In this document: one piece after another, positions 44,228-52,752 of the stretch
Layout: every line of letters starts with the position of its first letter
How positions within the stretch are numbered: the first letter of the stretch is position 1
Source: Planctomycetota bacterium
Lineage (GTDB): Bacteria > Planctomycetota > B15-G4 > JADJEK01
Assembly (NCBI GenBank): GCA_016213895.1
Contig: JACQZJ010000063.1
Location: 1 to 58,196, forward strand
Length of the DNA: 58,196 nucleotides
Direction of reading: 5' to 3'
Position numbers and translations under genes: made by a program
The notes under the pieces: model-generated
The model's database searches: none
Told to the model about the DNA's origin: nothing
What the model saw: the letters and a program-made list of their open reading frames with translations, nothing else

Positions 44228-45199
44228 ATGGCGCTCGCCGTGCTCGGCGTGGGAGCGGTCTCGGCCCTGGGGCAAGGAGCGGGCACCCTTGAGGACGGGC
44301 TGGCCGGACGGCGCCTGCCAGCCGCCGAGCACGAGACCATCGCCACTGTCTCGGGCGAGGCGACGCTCGCGGTCTTTCGCGCACGAAGCGACGGGCTCGA
44401 GCGCTACGTCCAGGCGCGCGCCCTGCGGCGCCTCGACCGCCTCTCGCGCATGGCCCTCCTCGCCTCGCACCTCGCGCTCGAGGACGCGGGCGTTCACATC
44501 GCGGACCGCTCCCGGCTCGGCCTCGCCTTCGGCTCGGCCTTCGGACCGCAGTCCGCGTCCGACGCGTTCAACGACAGCCTGATCGAGGGCGGCGACCGCT
44601 GCGCCTCCCCCACCGCGTTCGCGGGCTCGGTGCACAACGCCCTGGGCTCGCAGGCATCCATCGCGCTCGGCATCGAGGGTCCTTGCCAGACCGTCACCGC
44701 CCTCGGCCAGACCCTGGGAGGCGTCCTCGCCTGGGCCGAGGCGTGGCTCGCGCGCGGCGAGGTGGACTACGTGCTGGCCGGCGCCGGCGAGGAGGTCACG
44801 CCCTTCGCCGCGTTCTGCGCCGCGTCCGCCGGCGGCCGCGCCGTGCTGAGCGAGGGCTTCACCGCCTTCCTGCTCGGCGCGGGCGCGCAAGCGCAGCGCC
44901 GCGCCCGCGTCGAAAGGACCCTGTCGGGACACCTCACGGCGCACGACGCGCGCCGCCTCGACTTCCTCCCCGACCTCGAGACGCTCATCCTTTCGCACGA
45001 TGGCGGCCTGGGCGCGGAGGCCGCGGCGCGCCTTGCGCGCTCCCCAGTCCCCGCGTGCACGCCGCTCCCGGATTGCCTGCCGCCTTGCGCGGGCTTCGAC
45101 CTGGCCCTGGCCGCGCTCTGGTCTCGAGCAGCCGGCCAGACCGCCTGCCTCTCGTTCGATCGCGCGGCCCGCTACACTCTCGTGGTGCTGGCGCGATGA
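44228..45199 (+). CDS. Chain-length-factor-like KS without catalytic Cys (second CLF)
   Basis: This 323-residue KS-fold protein keeps 'CASPTAFAGSVHNALGSQAS', the pattern of aryl-polyene CLFs. The catalytic box reads 'GPCQTVTALGQTLGG', with no Cys in the TACSS position. The His motifs are absent as well. CLFs form heterodimers with KS and set the chain length. It is adjacent to the second KS, and its stop overlaps the next ATG (ATGA). Confidence 0.72.
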   Translation: MALAVLGVGAVSALGQGAGTLEDGLAGRRLPAAEHETIATVSGEATLAVFRARSDGLERYVQARALRRLDRLSRMALLASHLALEDAGVHIADRSRLGLAFGSAFGPQSASDAFNDSLIEGGDRCASPTAFAGSVHNALGSQASIALGIEGPCQTVTALGQTLGGVLAWAEAWLARGEVDYVLAGAGEEVTPFAAFCAASAGGRAVLSEGFTAFLLGAGAQAQRRARVERTLSGHLTAHDARRLDFLPDLETLILSHDGGLGAEAAARLARSPVPACTPLPDCLPPCAGFDLALAALWSRAAGQTACLSFDRAARYTLVVLAR

Positions 45200-45966
45200 A
45201 GACCAAGCCGACGCGAATCCGCCCTGCGCGACCGCCCGCCCCTGCCCGGACGGGCGCCTTTTCGTGCGCCCTTTTCGGCCTGCTCCTCCTCTTCCCCGGC
45301 CCGCCGCGCGCGGCCCAGCAGGAGGAAGAGAAGCCAGCGCCCGCGCCGCCCCTCTGGAGCCCGCTCACTCCCGAGGAAGAGGACGCTTTCCTGAAGAAGA
45401 TGGCCGAGACCCTGCGCGAGATGCAGACGCTGCGCGCGGAGTTCGTCCAGGAGCGGCACATCGCCTTGTTCCTCGCGCCGCTCGAGGCCAAGGGCGTGTG
45501 CTGCTTCGCCAAGCCGGCCTCACTGCGCTGGGAATTGACCGAGCCCTACGTCTCCATCCTGATCTTGAAGGAGGGCAAGGTCGCGAAGTTCGACCTGGTC
45601 GAGGGCAAGCTGCGCCGCATGAGCCTCGGCGCCGAGGACCTGCTGCGCGAGGTTCTCGGGCAGATCGTCGAGTGGATCAAGGGCGACTTCTCGCGCGCGC
45701 GCGAGCTGTACGACCTCGAGTTCCAGAAGGGAGAGGGCTTCCGCGTCGTCATGCAGCCGCGCTCCGCGGAGCTGAAGAAGGCGATCACCGCGGTCGAGCT
45801 GACCATCGACGCCGCCACCTGTCGCGCCACCAAGGTGGTGGTGCGCGAGCCGGGCGAGGACTTCCTCGAGATCCGCTTCTCCAAGGACGAGGTCAACGTC
45901 CGCCTCGACGAGAAGCTCTTCGACCTGGAGGAGCCCGGGGCGGCGACTCCCCCCGCGAACGGATGA
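45196..45966 (+). CDS. LolA-like outer-membrane lipid/lipoprotein carrier
   Basis: This 256-residue exported protein has a signal segment ('SCALFGLLLLFPGPPRAA') and the LolA fold: 'MQTLRAEFVQERHIALF', 'KGVCCFAKPASLRWELTEP', 'DAATCRATKVVVREPGED' and 'RFSKDEVNVRLDEKLF'. LolA proteins shuttle hydrophobic cargo through the periplasm. In aryl-polyene clusters a LolA paralogue is thought to help move the lipid pigment. Its ATG overlaps the upstream CLF stop. Confidence 0.78.
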   Translation: MKTKPTRIRPARPPAPARTGAFSCALFGLLLLFPGPPRAAQQEEEKPAPAPPLWSPLTPEEEDAFLKKMAETLREMQTLRAEFVQERHIALFLAPLEAKGVCCFAKPASLRWELTEPYVSILILKEGKVAKFDLVEGKLRRMSLGAEDLLREVLGQIVEWIKGDFSRARELYDLEFQKGEGFRVVMQPRSAELKKAITAVELTIDAATCRATKVVVREPGEDFLEIRFSKDEVNVRLDEKLFDLEEPGAATPPANG

Positions 45967-46670
45967 GCAGCGGGCGCACGCTCCTGGCGATCCTGCTCGC
46001 GGCCGCGCTCGCCGCGTGCCGCGGCGTGCCCTACGCGCCGGCGGCGGCCGCGGGCGAGGACGACCTGCCGCTCCGCGCCGCGCTGACCGGCGCGCTCGAG
46101 TCCGGCCTGCCCGCGTCCTTCCGCATGGCGCACCGCGTGGTGATCGTCGCCGGGGAGCGGCAGTTCGACTGCCTGGGCGTGCTCGTGATGCGCCGCGGCG
46201 CGGCGCTGCGCGCGCTCGCCGTGGGCGAGATGGGCGGGCGGCTCTTCGACTTCCTGGCGCGCGGCGCGGAGCAGCGCGTCCTCTTGCGGCCAGAGGGCAT
46301 GCCCGAGGAGCCGCTCTGCGAGGGCGTCCTCGCCGATCTGCTGCACCTCTTCGACCCGCGCGCTGGCCCGCGCGCGCGCGCGGCGCGCGCCGCGAACGGC
46401 CGCCTCGCGCTCCTCGTCGAGGAGGGCGAGAGCACGCGCGAGTACCTCTTCGATGCGGCGGGAGAGACGCTCGTTTCCTCCCTCGAGGCGCGGGACGGGG
46501 AAGTGGTGCGCCGCGCCTCCTACTCGGCCCACCGCCTCTTCCCGGGCGCGGGGCGGTCGCTGCCGGCGCGGATCGTGCTCGAGAACCTGCGCTTCAGCTA
46601 CCGCCTGGAGATCGACCTGCTCGAGTTCAGCGCCGACTCCGACCCGGACGCGGCGTTCGCGGTGCCGTGA
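45963..46670 (+). CDS. DUF3261-like outer-membrane lipoprotein
   Basis: This 235-residue lipoprotein (lipobox 'ALAAC') has a LolB-like beta fold: 'FRMAHRVVIVAGERQFDCLG', 'LRALAVGEMGGRLFDFLA', 'EYLFDAAGETLVSSLEA' and 'PARIVLENLRFSYRLEIDLLEF'. DUF3261 proteins occur beside LolA and an MMPL exporter in aryl-polyene clusters and may receive the cargo at the outer membrane. It overlaps the LolA stop (ATGA), and its stop shares one base with the exporter start. Confidence 0.75.
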   Translation: MSSGRTLLAILLAAALAACRGVPYAPAAAAGEDDLPLRAALTGALESGLPASFRMAHRVVIVAGERQFDCLGVLVMRRGAALRALAVGEMGGRLFDFLARGAEQRVLLRPEGMPEEPLCEGVLADLLHLFDPRAGPRARAARAANGRLALLVEEGESTREYLFDAAGETLVSSLEARDGEVVRRASYSAHRLFPGAGRSLPARIVLENLRFSYRLEIDLLEFSADSDPDAAFAVP

Positions 46671-49138
46671 TGGAGCGGTTCCTCGCCGCGCTGCGCGCGC
46701 GCCGGGGGCTGGTGCTGGCGCTCACGGCGCTCCTCACCGCCCTGCTGCTCCTTTCGGCGAGCGGGCTCTCCTTGCGCGAGGACGTGCTCGAGCTGCTCCC
46801 TGACCGCGACCCGGTGGTGTGGAGCTACCGCAGGCTGCTGGAGGTCTTCCGGCCGGCGGAGTATGCCTACTTCGACGTCGGACCGCGGGAAGGGAGCGCG
46901 GCGGCCGGCGAGGAGGAGCTGCTCGCCGCGGCCGACGCGCTGGCCGCCGGGCTCGAGCAGGCGCGCGGCGCGGCCGCGCCGCTCTTCGACCGGGTGATCT
47001 ACCGCCGCGATCCAGCGGATCTCCTCTCCGCGGTCGAGTTCCTCGGCGAGCACCGCGCCTCCCTGTTCAGCGCGGCGGACGCGGCGCGTTTCGCGGAGAG
47101 AGTCCAGCCCGAGGCGATCAGCGACGCCCTCGCGGCCTGGAAGAAGCTCCTCACCCTGTCGCCGGCGCCCCTGCTCGCGCCGGCCCTGGCGCGCGATCCC
47201 CTCGGCTTCGATCAGGCGCTCCTCGAGCGCCTCCAATCCCTCGAGCCCGCGGCCGGCGCCCTCACGCTGCACCGCGGCCGCCTGTTCAGCGCCGACCTCA
47301 GGCACGTGCTGGTGATCGCCCGGCCCGCGACGCGCTCGACCGACGGCCAAAGCGCCCGGGAGCTGGTCGACCTGGTCCTGGAGCTGCTGCCGCGCGCGCA
47401 AGCGCAAGGAGAGGGCGTCGCCATCGCCTGGCTCTCCGGGCACCGCTTCAGCCTGGAAAACGCCGAGCGCATCAAGGGCGATCTGGCGCGCGTGGTGACC
47501 CTGTCGCTCATCGGCATCGTCCTTCTGGCGCTGCTGGCGTTCCGGCGTTTCTTCTTCGTGGTGCTGGCGCTCCTCCCGGCCGCCTTCGGCGCGGCCTTCG
47601 CCGCCGGGATGATCCGCTGGCTCGCGCCCGGCGTGTCTGCCATCGCCATCGGCTGCGGCTCGATGCTCGTCGGCGTGAGCGTGGACTACGGCATCCACAT
47701 CCTCTTCCACGCGGACCACGCGTCCGCGGGCGAGAGGGTCGAGCCGCTGGTCCTACGCCTCTTCGCCCCGCTCTCGCTCAGCGCCGCGACCACGCTCGCC
47801 GCCTTCGCCGCGCTCTCTTTCTCGGTGATGCCCGGGTTCCGCCAGCTCGGCCTCTTCGCCGACCTCGGCATCCTCGGCGCCGCTGGCTTCGCCCTGCTCG
47901 TGCTGCCGCTCTTGATCTCGAACGCGCGCCCGGCGCGGCCGCCGCTTCTGGACGTGGCCGCCTTCTTCCCGCGCTGGTTCGCCTGGGCGCGCGCGCGCCG
48001 CGTCCTGGCCGCGGCGCTCCTCGCCCTCTTCACGCTCGGAGCGGCGCTCGGCCTGCCGCGCCTGGCCTTCGACGGCGACTACCGCCGGCTCAACGCCGCG
48101 TCGCCCGAGGCGCTCGCGGACTGGCAGAGGCTCGCCGCCACCTTCGGCGAGGCCATGGAAACCACCTCGGTGACGGTTGCGTCGCAGGACTCGGACGAGG
48201 CGCTGAGGCAGAACGAGGCGCTGTGCGCCGAGCTGGAGCGCCTCAAGGCCGAGGGCATGGTGAGCGACTTCCGCTCCCTCGCGCCGCTTCTGCCGAGCCG
48301 CGCCACGCAGGAGGAGAACCGCCGGCGCTGGCGGGAGTTCTTCAGCGAGGAGCGCAGGAACGCGCTCGCCGAGCGGCTGGCGGCCGCGGCGCAACAGCAC
48401 GGCATGCGGGAAGGGGCGTTTCTGCCGTTTCTCGCCTCTCTCGAGCGGGAGACCGCGCCGCTCACGCTCGAGGACTGGAACGTGGGCCTGCTCGGCGACC
48501 TCGGTGAGACCCACGTGGCGCGCGCGGACGGAGCTTCGTTCCTCCTCACCGGCCTGCGCCTGGCGCCGGGCGCGCGCTTCACGCAGGTGGTCGAGCGGCT
48601 CGAGCGCGCCGCGCCCGGCCTCCTCGCCGCGGACGGAAAGAGCTTCATGGAGCACCTCGTGGCGCTGATCCACGGCGAGATGGGCCGCGTCGGGGCGATC
48701 GGGCTCGCTCTCGTCGCCCTGCTCGTGCTCGGCGCGGTGCGGCGCCCGCTCTACGCCCTGGCCCTGCTTCTGCCGCCCGCTCTCGCCCTGCTCTGGTCAT
48801 TCGGCCTGATGGGCTGGCTCGGCCTGCGCCTCAACTTGATGAACTGCATCGTCTTCGTGTTCGTGGCCGGCCTCGCCGTGGACTACAGCGTCTTCCTGTT
48901 CGCGGCGTGGCGCTCCGCCCGGTCCGAGCGGGACGAGCATCTCTCGCGCTCCGGCGGGTCGGTCGCGCTTTCGGCGCTGACCACGCTCATCGCCGTGGGC
49001 TCGCTCGCGGCCGCGAGCCATCCAGCGCTGAAGAGCGTCGGCCAGACCGCCCTCTTCGGCATCGCCGGCGGCTGGCTCGCGGCCCTGCTCGCGGTCCCAC
49101 TCGCGCCGCGCGCCGGCGCCCGTCCCGAACGCGAGTGA
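46670..49138 (+). CDS. MMPL/RND-family lipid exporter
   Basis: This 822-residue inner-membrane protein has 11-12 membrane helices in two halves: 'RGLVLALTALLTALLLL', 'VVTLSLIGIVLLALLAF', 'IAIGCGSMLVGVSVDYGIHI', and later 'NLMNCIVFVFVAGLAVDYSVF'. The repeated Asp-Tyr signature in helix 4 ('VDYGIH', 'VDYSVF') is the proton-relay Asp of MMPL transporters. Large periplasmic loops lie after helix 1 and in the second half. It ends the operon and probably exports the finished lipid. A convergent lipoprotein gene ends nine bases downstream. Confidence 0.84.
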   Translation: MERFLAALRARRGLVLALTALLTALLLLSASGLSLREDVLELLPDRDPVVWSYRRLLEVFRPAEYAYFDVGPREGSAAAGEEELLAAADALAAGLEQARGAAAPLFDRVIYRRDPADLLSAVEFLGEHRASLFSAADAARFAERVQPEAISDALAAWKKLLTLSPAPLLAPALARDPLGFDQALLERLQSLEPAAGALTLHRGRLFSADLRHVLVIARPATRSTDGQSARELVDLVLELLPRAQAQGEGVAIAWLSGHRFSLENAERIKGDLARVVTLSLIGIVLLALLAFRRFFFVVLALLPAAFGAAFAAGMIRWLAPGVSAIAIGCGSMLVGVSVDYGIHILFHADHASAGERVEPLVLRLFAPLSLSAATTLAAFAALSFSVMPGFRQLGLFADLGILGAAGFALLVLPLLISNARPARPPLLDVAAFFPRWFAWARARRVLAAALLALFTLGAALGLPRLAFDGDYRRLNAASPEALADWQRLAATFGEAMETTSVTVASQDSDEALRQNEALCAELERLKAEGMVSDFRSLAPLLPSRATQEENRRRWREFFSEERRNALAERLAAAAQQHGMREGAFLPFLASLERETAPLTLEDWNVGLLGDLGETHVARADGASFLLTGLRLAPGARFTQVVERLERAAPGLLAADGKSFMEHLVALIHGEMGRVGAIGLALVALLVLGAVRRPLYALALLLPPALALLWSFGLMGWLGLRLNLMNCIVFVFVAGLAVDYSVFLFAAWRSARSERDEHLSRSGGSVALSALTTLIAVGSLAAASHPALKSVGQTALFGIAGGWLAALLAVPLAPRAGARPERE

Positions 49139-49147
49139 AGCCGGTCG

Positions 49148-49750
49148 CTACGTCCCGGGCATGCCCTCAGGCGCCGCGGTCACCTTGCCGGCCTCGTCGA
49201 AGAAGACCGTGACCTTCTTGAAACGCGTCTTCCAGTACAGCCACTGATTGGCGACATCGGGCGAAGGATTACTGTGCTCCGGAGGCTTGCCCCAGGACAC
49301 GCGCACCGCCTCCTTGCTCATGCCCGGCAGGATGACGCCCTTCTTGATCGCCTCGATCTCGCTCTCGGTGAAGCCGGCCGTCAGCTCGTCGAAGTTCTTG
49401 GGCGAGAACATGACCTGGCAGAAGCTGTCGGCCGTCATGCCGGGATGGTGGCTCGCGGTGAAGAGCGCGGTATACGTGGCCCCATCCGCAGTCGTGAAGG
49501 AGATGCGGTCGCCGCGGTGCCAGGCGCGCTGCTGCGGCTGGACCATGATGTTGCGCACCGCCGTGCCAGCCGGGATCATTGGCCCGACCTTGTAGTTGAC
49601 GGTGTCGAGCGTGTCGGCGCGCTCGTACCACATGTTGTAGGCCGTGAAGCCCTCGCTGATCGGCCCGGGATGTGGCGGCACGCTGCGGCAGCCGGTGAAC
49701 GAAACGCCCACGACGGCGAGGATCGACAAGAGACTGATCTTCGACTTCAA
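49148..49750 (-). CDS. SmpA/BamE-like lipoprotein
   Basis: This 200-residue lipoprotein has the signal peptide 'ISLLSILAVVGVSFTGC'. A middle part follows with 'GPMIPAGTAVRNIM' and 'GDRISFTTADGATYTALF'. The C-terminal SmpA-like motif is 'KKGVILPGMSKEAVRVSWGK' followed by 'NQWLYWKTRFKKVTVFFD'. The first part would bind or sense small molecules or act in the envelope; the second resembles BamE. TTG 49750 gives a normal signal peptide; TTG 49768 is the open-frame limit. Function unclear. Confidence 0.68.
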   Translation of the reverse strand: MKSKISLLSILAVVGVSFTGCRSVPPHPGPISEGFTAYNMWYERADTLDTVNYKVGPMIPAGTAVRNIMVQPQQRAWHRGDRISFTTADGATYTALFTASHHPGMTADSFCQVMFSPKNFDELTAGFTESEIEAIKKGVILPGMSKEAVRVSWGKPPEHSNPSPDVANQWLYWKTRFKKVTVFFDEAGKVTAAPEGMPGT

Positions 49751-50050
49751 GGTCCTGCGCTCCCTCAAGAGGACGGACTCCTGCCGCGGTTTGGACGCTC
49801 CGGCGCTCGAGCCGGATGGCGGTGCGACCGCGGCTCAACCAGCGGGGATCCTCGCGAGACCGCTGCCGTCGCCGGCCGCGGCCCCGCCCCCGCCCGCACA
49901 TCCTGCCGAACACCGCGCGCGATTGCCACGGTCGAGGCGCGCCGCGCTGTACGCTCCCCGCCGCCCCCAGTAGGATGCTCGCCGGCGTCGCGGGAAGCGC
50001 CGTTGCCACCGCGACCGCCGCTCGAGTAACGACCGCGGCCAGCCAGAGCG

Positions 50051-52723
50051 ATGGACGGACCACTCTTCGACTCTCCGACCCGCATCCCCGGCGCGGGGCG
50101 CCGCCTCGGGCGCTACCTGCTCCAGGAGACGCTGGGCAAGGGGGGCATGGGAGTGGTCTGGCGCGCGCGCGACACCGAGCTGAACGACCGTCCGGTCGCG
50201 CTGAAGTTCCTGCCGGACATCCTGGCCGAGGACGACCTGGCGCTCGTGCGCCTGAAGCACGAGGCGGAGGCCATGCTGGTGCTGACGCATCCGGGCATCG
50301 TCCGCCTCTACAACTTCGAGCGGCAGGAAGGGCTCGCCTTCCTGGCCATGGAATGCCTGGACGGACCCACGCTGCGCTCCATCCTGGCGCGGCGCGCGGA
50401 GGCGGCGCGCTTTCTGAGCGCCGCCGAGGCCCTCTGGGTGCTGGAGCAGGCCGCGGCCGCGCTCGACCACGCGCACGCCGCGGGCGTGCTGCATCGCGAC
50501 ATCAAGCCCTCCAACATCATGCTCGATCGCAAGGTCGAGGGGCCGCTCGACCGCTCCGGTGCCCGGGTCAAGGTCGCGGACTTCGGCATCGCCTACGTGG
50601 CATCGAGCAGCGTGACGCAGCTCACGGGAGGGACCGACCCGGCCGGCACGCCGGCCTACATGGCGCCCGAGCTGCTCGCCGGCGACCCCCCCTCGCGCGC
50701 CTCGGACATCTACGCCCTGGGGGCGACGCTCTTCGAGCTGGTGCGCGGCCGCCTGCCCTTCCACTACGCCGCGGGCAGCGAGCGCGACCGGCCTACCCCG
50801 CCCGCGGACTCTGGCGACCCGAACCTGGACAGAGCCGTGGCGCTGGCGCTGTGCGGCGACCCCGGCGGTAGGCCGGCCACGGCCAGCGAACTGCTCCGCA
50901 TCGCCGCGGGACAGCGCGCCCGCGGCCGCGGCGCGCCCGGAGCGCCCCGGCGCAAGAAGGCCCCGCTCCTCGCCGTGGCCCTCTGCGCCGTGGCCCTCGG
51001 CGGCGGCGGCGTGCTGGGCTGGAAGCTGCTCGGCGAGGCGACGCCCCCCGCGCCGCCCGCGCCGGAAGCGTCCGATGCGCCGGAGGTCGGAGCGGCACGG
51101 AGCGAGACCCAGATCGAGCCCGCCGCGCCGCGCGACGCGGCCGGGCCGCTCCTCGCGCGCGCGTCGCCCCCGTCCGGGCAGGAGATCGCGGACGGCGCCA
51201 GCGGCCGCTTCGAGCTCTCTTTCGACGAGCCGCTGCAGCGCTGCGTCCTCGCCGAGCAGGACCTCCAGCTCTCGGCCGACGGCCGCACGGCCGCGGGCGA
51301 GCTGCCCCTGCCGGGAGAGCACGGGGAGTGGCTGCTGTCGTGGCGCGCGGTGGACCTGGCCGGAAACGAGAGCTTCGGCAGCGTGGCCTATCGCCGCATC
51401 GACACCTCGGCGCCCACGTTCCAGGTCGTCGAGCCGGCCGCGGGCCAGGCGATCGCCGCGCACGTCGCGACCGTCTCGGTCGTTGCCGCGGACCTGGACA
51501 TCGCCCGCGTGCGGCTGGGAGAGCGCGACCTCGAGCCCGCCGGTCCGGGAAACTGGTCGCTCTCCGGCGTGCCGCTCCCCAGCGAGGGCGAGAACCTCCT
51601 CGAGGTCGAAGCGCTGGACGCCGCCGGAAACCGCTCTGCGCTCTCCCTCACGGTGGTCCGCGACACGCGCGGTCCGAGGCTCGCGGCGGAAGGGGCAGTA
51701 ACGGCACAGAGCGGGGTGTTGCAGCGCCAGGAGGTCGAGCTCGTGCTCCGCTTCGACGAGACGCTGCGCGGCCTCGCCGTGGAGGGCATTGCCTTCGCGG
51801 TCGCGCCGGATGGGACCGCTGGCAGCGGCAGCATCCAAGCTCCGGCCGGCTTGGGCCCGTGGACGCCGCGCTGGACCGCGGTCGACCTGGCCGGCAACGA
51901 GAGCGAGGGCTCCCTCGCGTTCGAGGTGCTGCGCGATCCCTGGGGAGACGCCCCGGCATCCCTGCGAGCCGGCTTCGAGGTCCTCGAGCCGGCCAAGGCG
52001 CAGCCAGACGGCAGGAACCTGCCGGCCTCGATGCGCCACCAGAAGACCGGCCTCGAGTTCGTGTTCGCCTGCGCCGGGGAGTTCGAGCTGGGCAGCCCGG
52101 CCGGCGAGGCCTTGAGGTACGAGCACGAAGGTCCCTGCCGCACGGTGCGGGTGAGCGGCTTCTACATCGCCAGGACCGAGACGACGAGGGAAGCCTGGCG
52201 CAGGGGCCAGGGCGACGCGGGGCCCGCCCAGCCAGGCGATGAGGAGCCGGTCACCGGCGTGTCCTGGACCGAGGCGCGCGCCTGGTGCGCGCGAAACGGC
52301 CTCGAGCTGCCGGCCGAGGCCCAGTGGGAGTACGCCGCGTCCGGTCCGGAGAACCGGGTGTTCCCCTGGGGCGACGTCTGGGACGCGGGGCGCCTGAACG
52401 CCTCGGGAACGCACGGAGACGACCGCTTCCCCAAGGTCGCGCCCGCCGGCTTGTTTCCGCGCGGCGCGTCGTGGTGCGGCGCGCTGGACCTGGCCGGCAA
52501 CGTGATGGAATGGTGCCTGGACGAGTGGGCGCCGAGCCACGCGGCAGCCGGCGAGGGCCAAGTCGATCCGGGGCGTACGGGAGCGAGCGGACTGTACGTG
52601 CTGCGCGGCGGCGCCTGGGACTGCCAGGAGAGGAAGTGCCGCACCGCCCATCGGGGCTTCGACTCGGCCGAGAGCCGCATCAAGGACAAGGCCGGCTTCC
52701 GGGCGGTGAAGAACCTGGAGTGA
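50051..52723 (+). CDS. Ser/Thr kinase with Ig-like and FGE (SUMF1-type) domains
   Basis: This 890-residue protein has a complete kinase domain (about 20-290): 'GKGGMGVVWRAR', 'VALKFLP', 'LHRDIKPSNIML', 'VADFGIAYV', 'GTPAYMAPE' and 'SDIYALGATLFEL'. A membrane helix follows (about 312-330). Three Ig-like repeats outside the membrane ('AVDLAGNESFGSVAYRRID', 'ALDAAGNRSALSLTVV', 'AVDLAGNESEGSLAFEVL') precede an FGE-sulfatase/SUMF1 domain (about 665-888: 'FACAGEFELGSPAG', 'EAQWEYAASG', 'WCGALDLAGNVMEWC', 'RGGAWDCQERKC'). Only one Cys lies near the usual FGE pair, so oxidase activity is doubtful and sensing or binding is likely. It is the intact relative of the broken gene at 5135-7009. ATG 50051. 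Confidence 0.86.
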   Translation: MDGPLFDSPTRIPGAGRRLGRYLLQETLGKGGMGVVWRARDTELNDRPVALKFLPDILAEDDLALVRLKHEAEAMLVLTHPGIVRLYNFERQEGLAFLAMECLDGPTLRSILARRAEAARFLSAAEALWVLEQAAAALDHAHAAGVLHRDIKPSNIMLDRKVEGPLDRSGARVKVADFGIAYVASSSVTQLTGGTDPAGTPAYMAPELLAGDPPSRASDIYALGATLFELVRGRLPFHYAAGSERDRPTPPADSGDPNLDRAVALALCGDPGGRPATASELLRIAAGQRARGRGAPGAPRRKKAPLLAVALCAVALGGGGVLGWKLLGEATPPAPPAPEASDAPEVGAARSETQIEPAAPRDAAGPLLARASPPSGQEIADGASGRFELSFDEPLQRCVLAEQDLQLSADGRTAAGELPLPGEHGEWLLSWRAVDLAGNESFGSVAYRRIDTSAPTFQVVEPAAGQAIAAHVATVSVVAADLDIARVRLGERDLEPAGPGNWSLSGVPLPSEGENLLEVEALDAAGNRSALSLTVVRDTRGPRLAAEGAVTAQSGVLQRQEVELVLRFDETLRGLAVEGIAFAVAPDGTAGSGSIQAPAGLGPWTPRWTAVDLAGNESEGSLAFEVLRDPWGDAPASLRAGFEVLEPAKAQPDGRNLPASMRHQKTGLEFVFACAGEFELGSPAGEALRYEHEGPCRTVRVSGFYIARTETTREAWRRGQGDAGPAQPGDEEPVTGVSWTEARAWCARNGLELPAEAQWEYAASGPENRVFPWGDVWDAGRLNASGTHGDDRFPKVAPAGLFPRGASWCGALDLAGNVMEWCLDEWAPSHAAAGEGQVDPGRTGASGLYVLRGGAWDCQERKCRTAHRGFDSAESRIKDKAGFRAVKNLE

Positions 52724-52752
52724 CCGGCCCGGGCGAAGGCCGGATCAGCCCC

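Noticed and set aside
47330-47370. Flavinylation motif in the MMPL exporter ('TDGQSAR')
   Set aside because: It resembles the first half of the ApbE target motif but lacks the G/A-A-T/S part, and so was not called.
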